From the IMG/VR virus record IMGVR_UViG_3300048927_000788, positions 1 through 45,169 of that record: a stretch of DNA of 45,169 nucleotides; one strand, given 5' to 3'. Below the pieces are notes generated by a model. It was not told where the DNA came from, made no database searches, and was given only the letters and a program-made list of their open reading frames with translations. This document shows positions 1 through 6,453 of the stretch, in pieces; positions within the stretch are counted from its first letter, which is position 1, and every line of letters starts with the position of its first letter. The position numbers were made by a program, and so were the translations under genes. Source of the DNA: a virus.

Positions 1-552
1 ATGCTTAAAGACGAGCATGGTGTCGACGTACTCGTCGAGCAGAAGCTTATCGAATTGCAAAACGGCGACTATGTGTACCTGCACGATTCGCAGCCCCAGG
101 CTACGAAAGATCTGGATGAGCGCATCTGTGCAAGCATGGGCTCCAGCGCATCGCATAGCACGGTTTCGCGCTGGAGTCCTGAGACACTCGGCGGCGGCGT
201 ATGTCGTGACGAGCATCCGGGGGAGCCCGCAGTGAGGGCAAAGCGTGACGCAGAGGCAATATTCATTCAGGCGATCGCGCCTGGTTCTTACATCGTACCG
301 GCGGGGCAGAATTCAGCGCACCGGGGAAGTGCGAACTACAGCCTGGACTCAGCCGGCACCATCACCGGCGAACTCGTGGTGGATAGCCGTTGCCGAAGCT
401 CGTTATCGGACTACGTGCCCGGCCCTGGTCAAGGCAGCACATGGACCTACGTGAACTGCTTCATGCCGGCGGCCGGCAATTTCCCCACGCAAATGAATGC
501 ATGCGTAGGCGCCCGGTGCTCGTCAGACAGAAACAGCATTACTGCGTTCTGA
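1..552 (+). CDS. Unrecognised ORF in the left flank, possibly partial
   Basis: An open frame runs from the window edge to a stop at 550-552, 183 codons at most. I recognise no family in it. An internal GTG at 232 would give a 106-residue product with a run of Ser/Gly/Pro and several cysteines. Codon use is less GC-biased than in the prophage. It lies outside the attachment core, 15 bp from the displaced tRNA 3' fragment, so it belongs to the chromosome or to an older neighbouring element. It could be a decayed or chance ORF. Confidence 0.25.
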   Translation: MLKDEHGVDVLVEQKLIELQNGDYVYLHDSQPQATKDLDERICASMGSSASHSTVSRWSPETLGGGVCRDEHPGEPAVRAKRDAEAIFIQAIAPGSYIVPAGQNSAHRGSANYSLDSAGTITGELVVDSRCRSSLSDYVPGPGQGSTWTYVNCFMPAAGNFPTQMNACVGARCSSDRNSITAF

Positions 553-567
553 TCCATCGAAGAAGGA

Positions 568-622
568 TGGTGCGAGAGGGGGGACTCGAACCCCCACGGG
601 TTACCCCGTCAGAACCTAAATC
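568..622 (-). pseudogene. tRNA-Leu 3' fragment, left attachment site
   Basis: Read leftward this is the 3' part of a tRNA-Leu: anticodon loop with TAG, variable arm, T-arm with GGTTCGAGTCC, acceptor strand CTCTCGC and CCA at 568-570. Homology to a tRNA stops at the anticodon loop; the sequence to the right (623 on) is not a D-arm. It aligns without gaps to the 3' half of the intact tRNA-Leu at 43998-44052, both 55 nt, with a perfect 13-bp core at 610-622, but differs in the variable arm and T-stem. The simplest reading is the resident 3' half displaced by integration (att junction). Confidence 0.85.
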
Positions 623-737
623 CGTCTGATTGGAAGCGATATCATGCGCTTACGCCCTCAGGTGCCGCTGTGAGTGCCATATCGAGTACCGGCTGGTTCC
701 GAAACAGGTGCCGCCGGGTGCCGTCGAGGTGCCACCA

Positions 738-817
738 GGGGTAAAACCCATAGCCTCAGGGGAACGATAGTTCCTCCCCATAAAGATTCCTAAAGGGCTC
801 TGAAGGTACCCCCTTCG
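738..817 (+). promoter_or_regulatory. 80-bp phage control element, copy A
   Basis: This copy aligns with two tandem copies at 14371-14530 and an inverted copy near 35737-35824. Shared order: GGTAAAACCCA, AGC-TAGG-like block, a dyad (GGGGAAC gata GTTCC), CCCCATAAAG, then a T7-promoter-like core TTCCTAAAGGG. The second core found in the other copies (CTCCTRTAGA) is degenerate here. The position, upstream of the RNA polymerase gene, fits a phage-RNAP or mixed promoter, but two terminators lie between it and the gene. Function is inferred. Confidence 0.5.
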
Positions 818-830
818 ATCCCCTAACGAG

Positions 831-865
831 ACGCCTCGGTTCCCCACGGAGCCGGGGCGTTTTTC
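831..865 (+). terminator. Rho-independent terminator before RNA polymerase
   Basis: ACGCCTCGGTT pairs with AGCCGGGGCGT around a CCCCACGG loop (two G-T pairs) and is followed by TTTTT. It would stop rightward transcription entering from the left att side before the polymerase gene. Confidence 0.8.
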
Positions 866-924
866 GTTTCGGTACACACAAGACCGAGAGAGAGAGACCT
901 CGGCAACAACCCATCGACCCATCC

Positions 925-950
925 AAGGCCCCCAAGCGGGGCCTTTCTCG
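925..950 (+). terminator. Second terminator-like hairpin before RNA polymerase
   Basis: AAGGCCCC pairs perfectly with GGGGCCTT around CAAGC, followed by TCTCGTTT. It lies 17 bp upstream of the polymerase ATG, just before its GGAG ribosome site, so it could also be a leader hairpin controlling translation or mRNA processing. Confidence 0.6.
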
Positions 951-966
951 TTTCTGGAGATCACGC

Positions 967-3387
967 ATGACTATCGTGCAGCCCACCCTTTCTCTCCGCG
1001 ACAGACAGCTCGCCCTCGAAGAAGAATCACTGACCCTCGGCGTCGACCGCTACCACAAGGAGCGGGACCGCCAGGATGAGGCTGACTCCGGCCCTGGCCG
1101 CCGCCTCATCCGCGACTGCATCACCCCCCTCTCCGCCGCCATCGACGCCTTTGTGGCCGAGGCGCGCAACGGCAAGCCCGGCAAGAAACACACGGCCGTC
1201 CGCTGGTGCGAGAAGTTCCCCTCGTCCGAGCTGGCCTACATCACCATCCGTCACTGCCTCAACGCGATCTCCAACGGCGAGACGCGTGTCCAGACGGTCG
1301 CCGAGGCCATCGCCACGTCCCTTGAGGACTCCATCAACTACTCCCGGTTCAAAGAGGTCTCCCCCGGCCTCCATAAGCCCCTTCAGGGCGTCCTGAAGAA
1401 GAGCACGTCCCAGCGGCACTCCCGGAATGTCATGGAGGCGGCTGTCCGGCGTACGGAGCTGGACCAGTTCGCGTTCCCCGGCCATGACGGCTTCCACTTC
1501 GGCATGAAGATGGTCGAGATGTTCATCGAGGGCACCGGCTTCGCCCACCTCTACAACGACTCGTCGCATGGGAAGACCCGCGAGCGCGTCCTGCTGCGTG
1601 GTACCGAGACGGTCATGACCTGGCTCGATAAGGCCCACGACGCGGCCGCCCACTTCGCCCCTGTGCGCATGCCCATGCTGGTCTCCCCGAGACCGTGGCG
1701 GGCCTCGAAGGGCGGTGGGTACCTGACGGACGCTGGCGGCTTGGTGCCGCTGGTCCGCACGCGCAACAAGGCGTACCTGCGCGAGCTGGACAATGCCGAG
1801 ATGCCCAACGTGCTGCGGTCCCTCAACGCGATCCAGGAAACCCCTTGGCAGGTCAATGCAGCCGTCCTCGCCGTCATGAAGGAAGCCTGGGACGCTGGCG
1901 GCGGCATCGGCGACCTCCCGTCGCGGGACCTGCTGGAACTCCCGCCGCTCCCCTCGGACGACATGGACCGCTACAAGGTCGAGGAGCCCGACGCCTTTAA
2001 GAAGTGGAAGCGCACCCGTGCCGACATCTACGAGAAGAACGCCCGCACGGCCTCCCAGCGCATCTCGGCGGCCCAGAAGATCGCCCTAGCGGCCCGCTTC
2101 GAGCCCGAGGAGGCCATCTACTTCCCGCACTCGCTGGACTTCCGGGGTCGTGTCTACCCCGTACCGGGCACCCTGAACCCTCAGGGAGACGACCAGGCGA
2201 AGGCGCTCCTGCGGTTCGCCAATGGGAAGAAGCTCGGCCCCTCGGGTGCCCGGTGGCTCGCCATCCACGTCGCCAACCTGTTCGGCGTGGACAAGGTGCC
2301 GTTCGAGCAGCGCATCCAGTGGGTGAGAGACAACGAGGACCGCATCCTCGACTCCGCCCTCGACCCGCTGGACGGCATGCGCGCTTGGACCGAGGCCGAC
2401 TCGCCTTGGTGCGCCTTGGCCGCATGCTTCGAATGGGCCGGCTATCGGGCCATGGGCGAGGAGTACGTCTCGCACCTGCCCATCGCCCTCGACGGCTCCT
2501 GCAATGGCCTTCAGAACTTCTCGGCCATGCTTCGTGACCCCGTGGGCGGCAAGGCAACCAACCTGGTTCCCCAGGAGAGACCGGCCGACATCTATACGCA
2601 GGTGATGACGGTCGCTGCGGATCGAATCCGTGCGGCGGCCGAGGGCGGATGCCCGCACGCCGCGTTCTGGGACGGCCAGCTCACTCGCGACCTGGTCAAG
2701 CAGCCGGTCATGACTCTTCCTTATGGCGTGACCCGTTCCGGCATGCGGAACCAGATCGCCGACAAGATGAAGAAGGCCGGCAAGGATGACTCGTGGGAGC
2801 ACGCCGAGTATCTCGCGGGTGTCCTCTGGGACTCTATCGGGCTCGTGGTGATCGCCGCTCGGGAGGCCATGGACTGGCTGAAGGCTGCGGCCAAGGTTGC
2901 GGCCAAGGGCGAGATGCCTGTGAGCTGGACCACGCCAGCCGGCTTCCCGGTCCTCCAGGAGTACCGCGAGAGCATCGGTAAGGAGCTTGAGACCTACGTT
3001 GCTGGGCGGCGCATGCGTATAACCCAGAGCGTAGAAGGAACGAAACTCGACAGCCGCAGACAGGCCCTCGGCATCTCCCCGAACTTCGTTCACTCGTGTG
3101 ACGCAGCTCATCTCATGCTTACCGTCTGCACCGCGCAGGACAACGGCATTAGCGACTTCGCGATGATTCACGATTCGTACGGAGCGCATGCCGCTGACAC
3201 CGACGTGCTAGCTGCGTCCCTCAGAGCCTCCTTCGTGGAGCAGTACAGCCGAGAGGTGTTGACTGATTTCCGTGACGAGCTGGCGGGTCAGCTCCCGGCC
3301 GACATCGCAGTAGATATTCCCGAGCTTCCCGCAGTTGGCGCCTTGGACCTCTCCCTGGTCGAGTCGTCGTTGTATTTCTTTGCCTGA
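967..3387 (+). CDS. T7-type single-subunit DNA-directed RNA polymerase
   Basis: This 806-residue protein aligns with T7 RNA polymerase (883 aa) along its length. It transcribes phage middle and late genes from phage-specific promoters. Visible landmarks: palm Asp509 in LDGSCNGLQNFSAMLRD (T7 Asp537), Lys578 and Tyr586 in KQPVMTLPYG (T7 Lys631 and Tyr639), His735-Asp736 in MIHDSYG (T7 Asp812), and the C-terminal foot ending FFA. It is about 77 residues shorter than T7, spread over the N-terminal domain and the fingers insertion. Start ATG has GGAG 8 bp upstream. It is the first gene of the rightward block and stands next to the left attachment site, behind two terminators. Confidence 0.97.
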   Translation: MTIVQPTLSLRDRQLALEEESLTLGVDRYHKERDRQDEADSGPGRRLIRDCITPLSAAIDAFVAEARNGKPGKKHTAVRWCEKFPSSELAYITIRHCLNAISNGETRVQTVAEAIATSLEDSINYSRFKEVSPGLHKPLQGVLKKSTSQRHSRNVMEAAVRRTELDQFAFPGHDGFHFGMKMVEMFIEGTGFAHLYNDSSHGKTRERVLLRGTETVMTWLDKAHDAAAHFAPVRMPMLVSPRPWRASKGGGYLTDAGGLVPLVRTRNKAYLRELDNAEMPNVLRSLNAIQETPWQVNAAVLAVMKEAWDAGGGIGDLPSRDLLELPPLPSDDMDRYKVEEPDAFKKWKRTRADIYEKNARTASQRISAAQKIALAARFEPEEAIYFPHSLDFRGRVYPVPGTLNPQGDDQAKALLRFANGKKLGPSGARWLAIHVANLFGVDKVPFEQRIQWVRDNEDRILDSALDPLDGMRAWTEADSPWCALAACFEWAGYRAMGEEYVSHLPIALDGSCNGLQNFSAMLRDPVGGKATNLVPQERPADIYTQVMTVAADRIRAAAEGGCPHAAFWDGQLTRDLVKQPVMTLPYGVTRSGMRNQIADKMKKAGKDDSWEHAEYLAGVLWDSIGLVVIAAREAMDWLKAAAKVAAKGEMPVSWTTPAGFPVLQEYRESIGKELETYVAGRRMRITQSVEGTKLDSRRQALGISPNFVHSCDAAHLMLTVCTAQDNGISDFAMIHDSYGAHAADTDVLAASLRASFVEQYSREVLTDFRDELAGQLPADIAVDIPELPAVGALDLSLVESSLYFFA

Positions 3388-3391
3388 ACCG

Positions 3392-3405
3392 TTGCACATT
3401 TACAC
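3392..3405. promoter_or_regulatory. Dyad-type operator candidate
   Basis: TTGCACATTTACAC, just after the polymerase stop codon, matches the TTGCA-N4-TGCAA pattern seen at 36600, 36617, 36860, 37008 and 43952. The left half is perfect and the right half degenerate. Binding by a phage repressor is a guess. Confidence 0.35.
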
Positions 3406-3421
3406 TTCTTGAGGAATCGCA

Positions 3422-3565
3422 ATGTCCATCCAGTTCAACACCAGACTCAACACCCACACCGCCGTCGACGAGTTCGGAGTCGTCCTCGCCATCTACAACC
3501 AGTCGACCCACGGCACGCTCGCGGACTTCCGCGCGTCCTGCCAGTCGCTCGCGCTGGAGGGCTGA
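3422..3565 (+). CDS. Small early protein of unknown function (47 aa)
   Basis: ATG start with TTGAGGAA upstream as ribosome site; the product begins MSIQFNTRLNTHTAVDEFG. It lies in the gap between RNA polymerase and the replication genes where T7 keeps small host-takeover genes. No family recognised, no membrane segment. Spacing of 3 bp to the next gene suggests one transcript. Confidence 0.6.
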   Translation: MSIQFNTRLNTHTAVDEFGVVLAIYNQSTHGTLADFRASCQSLALEG

Positions 3566-3568
3566 ACC

Positions 3569-3745
3569 ATGAAGCTCTCCGTCAACTTCGGACTCCCCAC
3601 GATCCTCACGGTCGTCTTCGCGGTCCTCAAGCTCTGCTCCGTCATCGCCTGGAGCTGGTGGCTGGTGTTCCTGCCGCTGATCCTCAGCCTTGTCCTGACG
3701 CTCTTCGTGGTCGTCATGGTCGTCGTCCTCATGGCCCGGAGCTGA
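3569..3745 (+). CDS. Small membrane protein (58 aa)
   Basis: After an N-terminus MKLSVNFGLP nearly the whole chain is hydrophobic, with two likely membrane helices (about 11-28 and 31-54) and a short C-terminal ARS. No family recognised. It starts 3 bp after the previous stop and ends 3 bp before the next start, so it is part of the same operon. A role in the host membrane during takeover is possible but unproven. Confidence 0.6.
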   Translation: MKLSVNFGLPTILTVVFAVLKLCSVIAWSWWLVFLPLILSLVLTLFVVVMVVVLMARS

Positions 3746-3748
3746 TCC

Positions 3749-3985
3749 ATGGCGAAGAAGCGCACCACCCTCCCGTTCTACACCAAGGCCATGGCACGCG
3801 TGATGAGCAACGCTCAGCGCTCCGGCAACGCCAACCTCAGCATCATCGCGGCCCGTAACGTCCGCTACGTCCGCATCAAGCGCGCTCTCGCGCACATGCA
3901 GCTCCACTCCTGGCCCCGCCCGCTCTCCGGCATCAACTACGGCAGCATCTACCCGCCCCTGGGTGAGATGGCTCGCTTCCTGTAA
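3749..3985 (+). CDS. Small basic protein of unknown function (78 aa)
   Basis: Rich in Arg and Lys (AKKRTTLPFYTKAMARVM, RNVRYVRIKRALAHM), as in small nucleic-acid-binding phage proteins. No recognised domain. It is tightly packed after the membrane ORF. Confidence 0.6.
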   Translation: MAKKRTTLPFYTKAMARVMSNAQRSGNANLSIIAARNVRYVRIKRALAHMQLHSWPRPLSGINYGSIYPPLGEMARFL

Positions 3986-4003
3986 GGGCATCCGCACGAC
4001 TCA

Positions 4004-4291
4004 ATGAGCATCCGTACCACGGTCCGCGACCGGGTAACGAATACAACCCCCGAGGCTTCGGCTTCGGGGGCCTTTGTCGTTATCAACGCGCTGCAAGAAC
4101 TCCACCCGGCAAGTCAGGTCATGGCACTCGCCACGGCCTTCAAGATCACCTCCGACGTCCTTCATCTCGACCCGCGCGATCTCCTGCGCATCGTGGATCG
4201 GATGGAGCAGGACTGCCGGTACACCAACCGCAACACGTTGGACGCCGTGAGCGCCTACGTGGATGGCGAAATCGGAAAGCGATTCTCCTGA
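4004..4291 (+). CDS. Hypothetical early protein (up to 95 aa)
   Basis: The C-terminal two thirds looks like a compact helical domain (LHPASQVMALATAFKITSDVL, then DPRDLLRIVDRMEQDC). The first 30 codons run through a strong GC hairpin at 4046-4070, so the real start may be the internal ATG at 4122. No family recognised. Its stop overlaps the next start (TGATG). Confidence 0.55.
   Translation: MSIRTTVRDRVTNTTPEASASGAFVVINALQELHPASQVMALATAFKITSDVLHLDPRDLLRIVDRMEQDCRYTNRNTLDAVSAYVDGEIGKRFS
4046..4074 (+). terminator. GC hairpin, possible intragenic terminator or processing site
   Basis: CCCCCGA pairs with TCGGGGG around GGCTTCGGCT, followed by CCTTTGT. It has terminator shape but lies inside the 5' end of the 95-codon ORF. 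It could separate polymerase-region transcripts from the replication operon, or be an RNase III-type processing hairpin. The weak T run argues against strong termination. Confidence 0.4.
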
Positions 4292-4443
4292 TGTTCTCAG
4301 CAACCGAACTCCTGCGCGCCGCTTACGCGGAGCTGGACGACACCGGCTACATCTCCCGCGCAACCCTTCGCAACCTCGACACGGCTGGCATCGAAACCCG
4401 TGTCTTCGCTGCATTCCAAGACCCCGAAACCGAGACCAATTGA
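4291..4443 (+). CDS. Hypothetical small protein (50 aa)
   Basis: Start overlaps the upstream stop by one base and its stop TGA overlaps the SSB ATG (TGATG), so translation is probably coupled. The acidic, helical product starts MFSATELLRAAYAELDDTG. No family recognised. Confidence 0.6.
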   Translation: MFSATELLRAAYAELDDTGYISRATLRNLDTAGIETRVFAAFQDPETETN

Positions 4444-5132
4444 TGGCACAAAAGAAGTACCCGTCGTTCAACACCCCGAAGGGCGCGGCCGTGTGGCCGA
4501 ACCTCAACGCCCCGGACACCAAGTTCAAGCCGGAAGGCGAGTACACCTGCAAGTTGGCGTTCGATCCGAACCTGCCGGAAGTGCAGAAGATGATCGAGCA
4601 CTTCGAGAAGGTACGCGACGAGCTGTTCAAGCACGAGATCGCGAACGCCGACACCCCGGCCAAGAAGAAGGCCCTGGAGAAGTACACCGTGGCTCCGGTG
4701 TTCACCGAAGAGCTGGACAAGGAAGGCGATGAGACCGGTCGCATTCTCATCAACTTCAAGATGAAAGCCAGCGGTACGACCAAGCAGGGTAAAGCCTGGA
4801 CGCGCAAGCCCGGCATCTTCGACAGCAAGGGCGTCGAGATCAAGAGCCCGCCGACCATCGGTGGCGGTTCCATCCTCCGCGTCAACTGCGAGTTCAACGC
4901 CGGTCCGGTGCCGAGCGCGAAGACGTTCTACCTGAGTCCCAAGCTCGTCGGTGTGAAGCTGCTGGAGCTGGTCACGTTCGGCGCCAAGACGGCGAAGGAC
5001 ATGGGCTTCGACGAGGACGAGAGCGAGGGCGGCTACGTCGCCGACAACTTGGCCCCCGCCACGTTCGGCGGCGAAGACGACGCCGATGAAACGGCAGACG
5101 AAGGTGGCAATGGCGGCAGCGGGGACTTCTAA
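4443..5132 (+). CDS. Single-stranded DNA-binding protein, T7 gp2.5-like
   Basis: 229 residues, close to T7 gp2.5 (232 aa). N-terminal part reads as an OB-fold protein (KYPSFNTPKGAAVWPNLNAPD, later FYLSPKLVGVKLLELV). The C-terminus is a Gly/Asp/Glu tail ending in GGSGDF; in gp2.5 the acidic tail with a terminal Phe contacts polymerase and helicase. The protein coats ssDNA and coordinates the replisome. ATG at 4443 is chosen because a longer frame to 4263 would overlap the previous gene; the start is coupled to it by TGATG. Confidence 0.88.
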   Translation: MAQKKYPSFNTPKGAAVWPNLNAPDTKFKPEGEYTCKLAFDPNLPEVQKMIEHFEKVRDELFKHEIANADTPAKKKALEKYTVAPVFTEELDKEGDETGRILINFKMKASGTTKQGKAWTRKPGIFDSKGVEIKSPPTIGGGSILRVNCEFNAGPVPSAKTFYLSPKLVGVKLLELVTFGAKTAKDMGFDEDESEGGYVADNLAPATFGGEDDADETADEGGNGGSGDF

Positions 5133-5556
5133 GTCCAAGCAGTCGGTACAGGCCATGATCGAGGGGGCAACGCACGTTGCCTCCATCGTCCTCAAACTCG
5201 AACCCGTATCCGCTTCCCGCCCCCGCGTTACTAAGTGGGGCACCTACCACGCCAAACCGTACCGAGCCTGGCTCGATGCCGTAGGCGACCTCCTCGCCGG
5301 CCGTGGCGCCGATATCGACCCCGAAGCGCACCTGCTGGTGCTGGTCGAGTCCGTCATGACCAAAGCCCGCACCTCGAAGCTGAAGCGTCCGCGACCGGAC
5401 GTCGACAACCTCGCGAAGGGACCTCTCGATGCCATCACGCACTGCGGTGGCTATTGGAAGGACGACTCGCAGGTAGTCCTGCTTTGCACCTCCAAGCGGT
5501 TCGCTGCGCCTGACGAACAGTCGCGCACCGAAGTCCACATCTACTCCCTCCCGTGA
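5110..5556 (+). CDS. RusA-family Holliday junction resolvase
   Basis: 148 residues. RusA hallmarks: RPRVTKWGTYH and KPYRAWL near the N-terminus, then RPDVDNLAKGPLDAI with Asp97, Asp99 and Asp107, and YWKDDSQV with Asp118-Asp119. RusA enzymes resolve four-way DNA junctions with a cluster of acidic residues. It occupies the place of T7 endonuclease I (gp3), directly after SSB and before the gp3.5-like gene, so it probably replaces that function in debranching before packaging. Start ATG 5110 has GAAGG 6 bp upstream; an in-frame ATG at 5086 is possible. Both overlap the end of the SSB gene. Confidence 0.88.
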   Translation: MAAAGTSKSKQSVQAMIEGATHVASIVLKLEPVSASRPRVTKWGTYHAKPYRAWLDAVGDLLAGRGADIDPEAHLLVLVESVMTKARTSKLKRPRPDVDNLAKGPLDAITHCGGYWKDDSQVVLLCTSKRFAAPDEQSRTEVHIYSLP

Positions 5557-5945
5557 AACTGAAAGCACTCGAATCCATCGAGCGCATCTTCGTCACCTGC
5601 TCCATGACCTCACCCTCCGCCGACATCGGCGTTGAGGAGTTGGCGCGCGCCCACCGCCGCCAGGGTTACTCCACCGTTGCCGTCCACCACGTCATCCGAC
5701 GCGACGGCACCGTGGAAGCGGGTCGTGACGAGAGCGTTCGCGGTGCTGCGTCCCCCACGTTCTCCGACTGCGCGCTCCAGGTCTGCCTCATCGGCGGCCT
5801 CAACGACGCATTGGAACCCAAGGGGACCTTCACGGAGGAGCAAACGGCCGCGCTGCTGCGCCTGAGAGACGCCTATGGCGTGCCTCTGTTCTACGGCCTC
5901 GAACCGCCCCTCCTCACACTGAAAGAAACCCTCAAGGAACCCTGA
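5553..5945 (+). CDS. T7 lysozyme (gp3.5) homologue without amidase residues
   Basis: 130 residues against 151 in T7. RRDGTVEAGRDES matches T7 KRDGTVEAGRDEM, and IFVTCSMTSPS matches IFVHCSATKPS. T7 lysozyme is a zinc N-acetylmuramoyl-L-alanine amidase that also binds and inhibits T7 RNA polymerase. Here the zinc His of T7 (H17) is Thr15, catalytic Tyr46 is Val44, and the C-terminal segment with zinc ligands His122 and Cys130 is missing; the chain ends in PPLLTLKETLKEP. The protein can hardly be an amidase. A retained polymerase-regulating role is my inference; lysis is supplied by the GH24 endolysin at 34648. GTG start overlaps the resolvase stop. Confidence 0.85.
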   Translation: MKLKALESIERIFVTCSMTSPSADIGVEELARAHRRQGYSTVAVHHVIRRDGTVEAGRDESVRGAASPTFSDCALQVCLIGGLNDALEPKGTFTEEQTAALLRLRDAYGVPLFYGLEPPLLTLKETLKEP

Positions 5946-6298
5946 TGAAACCCAAGACCCAGACCGAGATCGTCCTCCAACACCTCCGTACCGAGCGATA
6001 CATCACGGGCTGGGTCGCGGAAGGCGTCTACCGCATCCGCCGCCTCGCGTCTCGCATCGACGAGCTGGTGGCCGCTGGCTACGACATCGTCAAAGAGCGC
6101 ACCGAGGACGCCACCGGCCAGGCGTACACGCGCTACAGCCTGTCGGCTCGCCAGCGCGCCCTGCACTACCCGATCAATCCTGCAAGACCGCGCGAGAAGC
6201 TCGTGAGCCTTTCGGCCGTGCGGAAAGTCCTCGCCGCTGAAGGCGTCCCCTTCTGCTACCGCGAATACGTCATGAAGAACCTGGAGGCATCCGCTTGA
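5945..6298 (+). CDS. Helix-turn-helix protein, HTH_39-like
   Basis: 117 residues. Residues 6-45 (QTEIVLQHLRTERYITGWVA, then RIRRLASRIDELVAAGYDI) have the form of the small winged HTH found in many phages, followed by ERTEDATGQAYTRYSLS as a wing. It might bind DNA near replication genes or act as a regulator. The ATG overlaps the previous stop (TGATG). No catalytic motif seen. Family assignment is by pattern only. Confidence 0.65.
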   Translation: MKPKTQTEIVLQHLRTERYITGWVAEGVYRIRRLASRIDELVAAGYDIVKERTEDATGQAYTRYSLSARQRALHYPINPARPREKLVSLSAVRKVLAAEGVPFCYREYVMKNLEASA

Positions 6299-6453
6299 AC
6301 AACATCCCGACGACCATGCGTGCCGCTTTCGAAGCCGCTGCGTCCAAGCAGGCCCCCTCGAAGCAGTCACACGCCGTGAAGAGCGCCATCCGCCGCAAGG
6401 TCGGCGTCACCACCCGCAAGACCATGTGGTCCGTCCAGCGTGGAAACCGCTGA
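6295..6453 (+). CDS. Small basic protein (52 aa)
   Basis: TTG start overlapping the previous stop, or ATG at 6316. The product is rich in Ala, Lys and Arg (KSAIRRKVGVTTRKTMW). It overlaps the first 14 bp of primase-helicase in another frame. No family recognised; coding status is supported by tight packing and codon bias only. Confidence 0.45.
   Translation: MNNIPTTMRAAFEAAASKQAPSKQSHAVKSAIRRKVGVTTRKTMWSVQRGNR

Noticed and set aside
390-629. Plus-strand ORF crossing the left attachment site
   Set aside because: It reads through the tRNA fragment on the opposite strand.
1027-1653. Leftward 208-codon ORF within RNA polymerase, with similar long ORFs opposite most phage genes
   Set aside because: GC-rich third positions create long antisense frames; none has a ribosome site or recognisable domain.
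4263-4442. Upstream extension of the SSB frame
   Set aside because: It overlaps the 50-codon gene in another frame; the gp2.5-like protein starts at ATG 4443.
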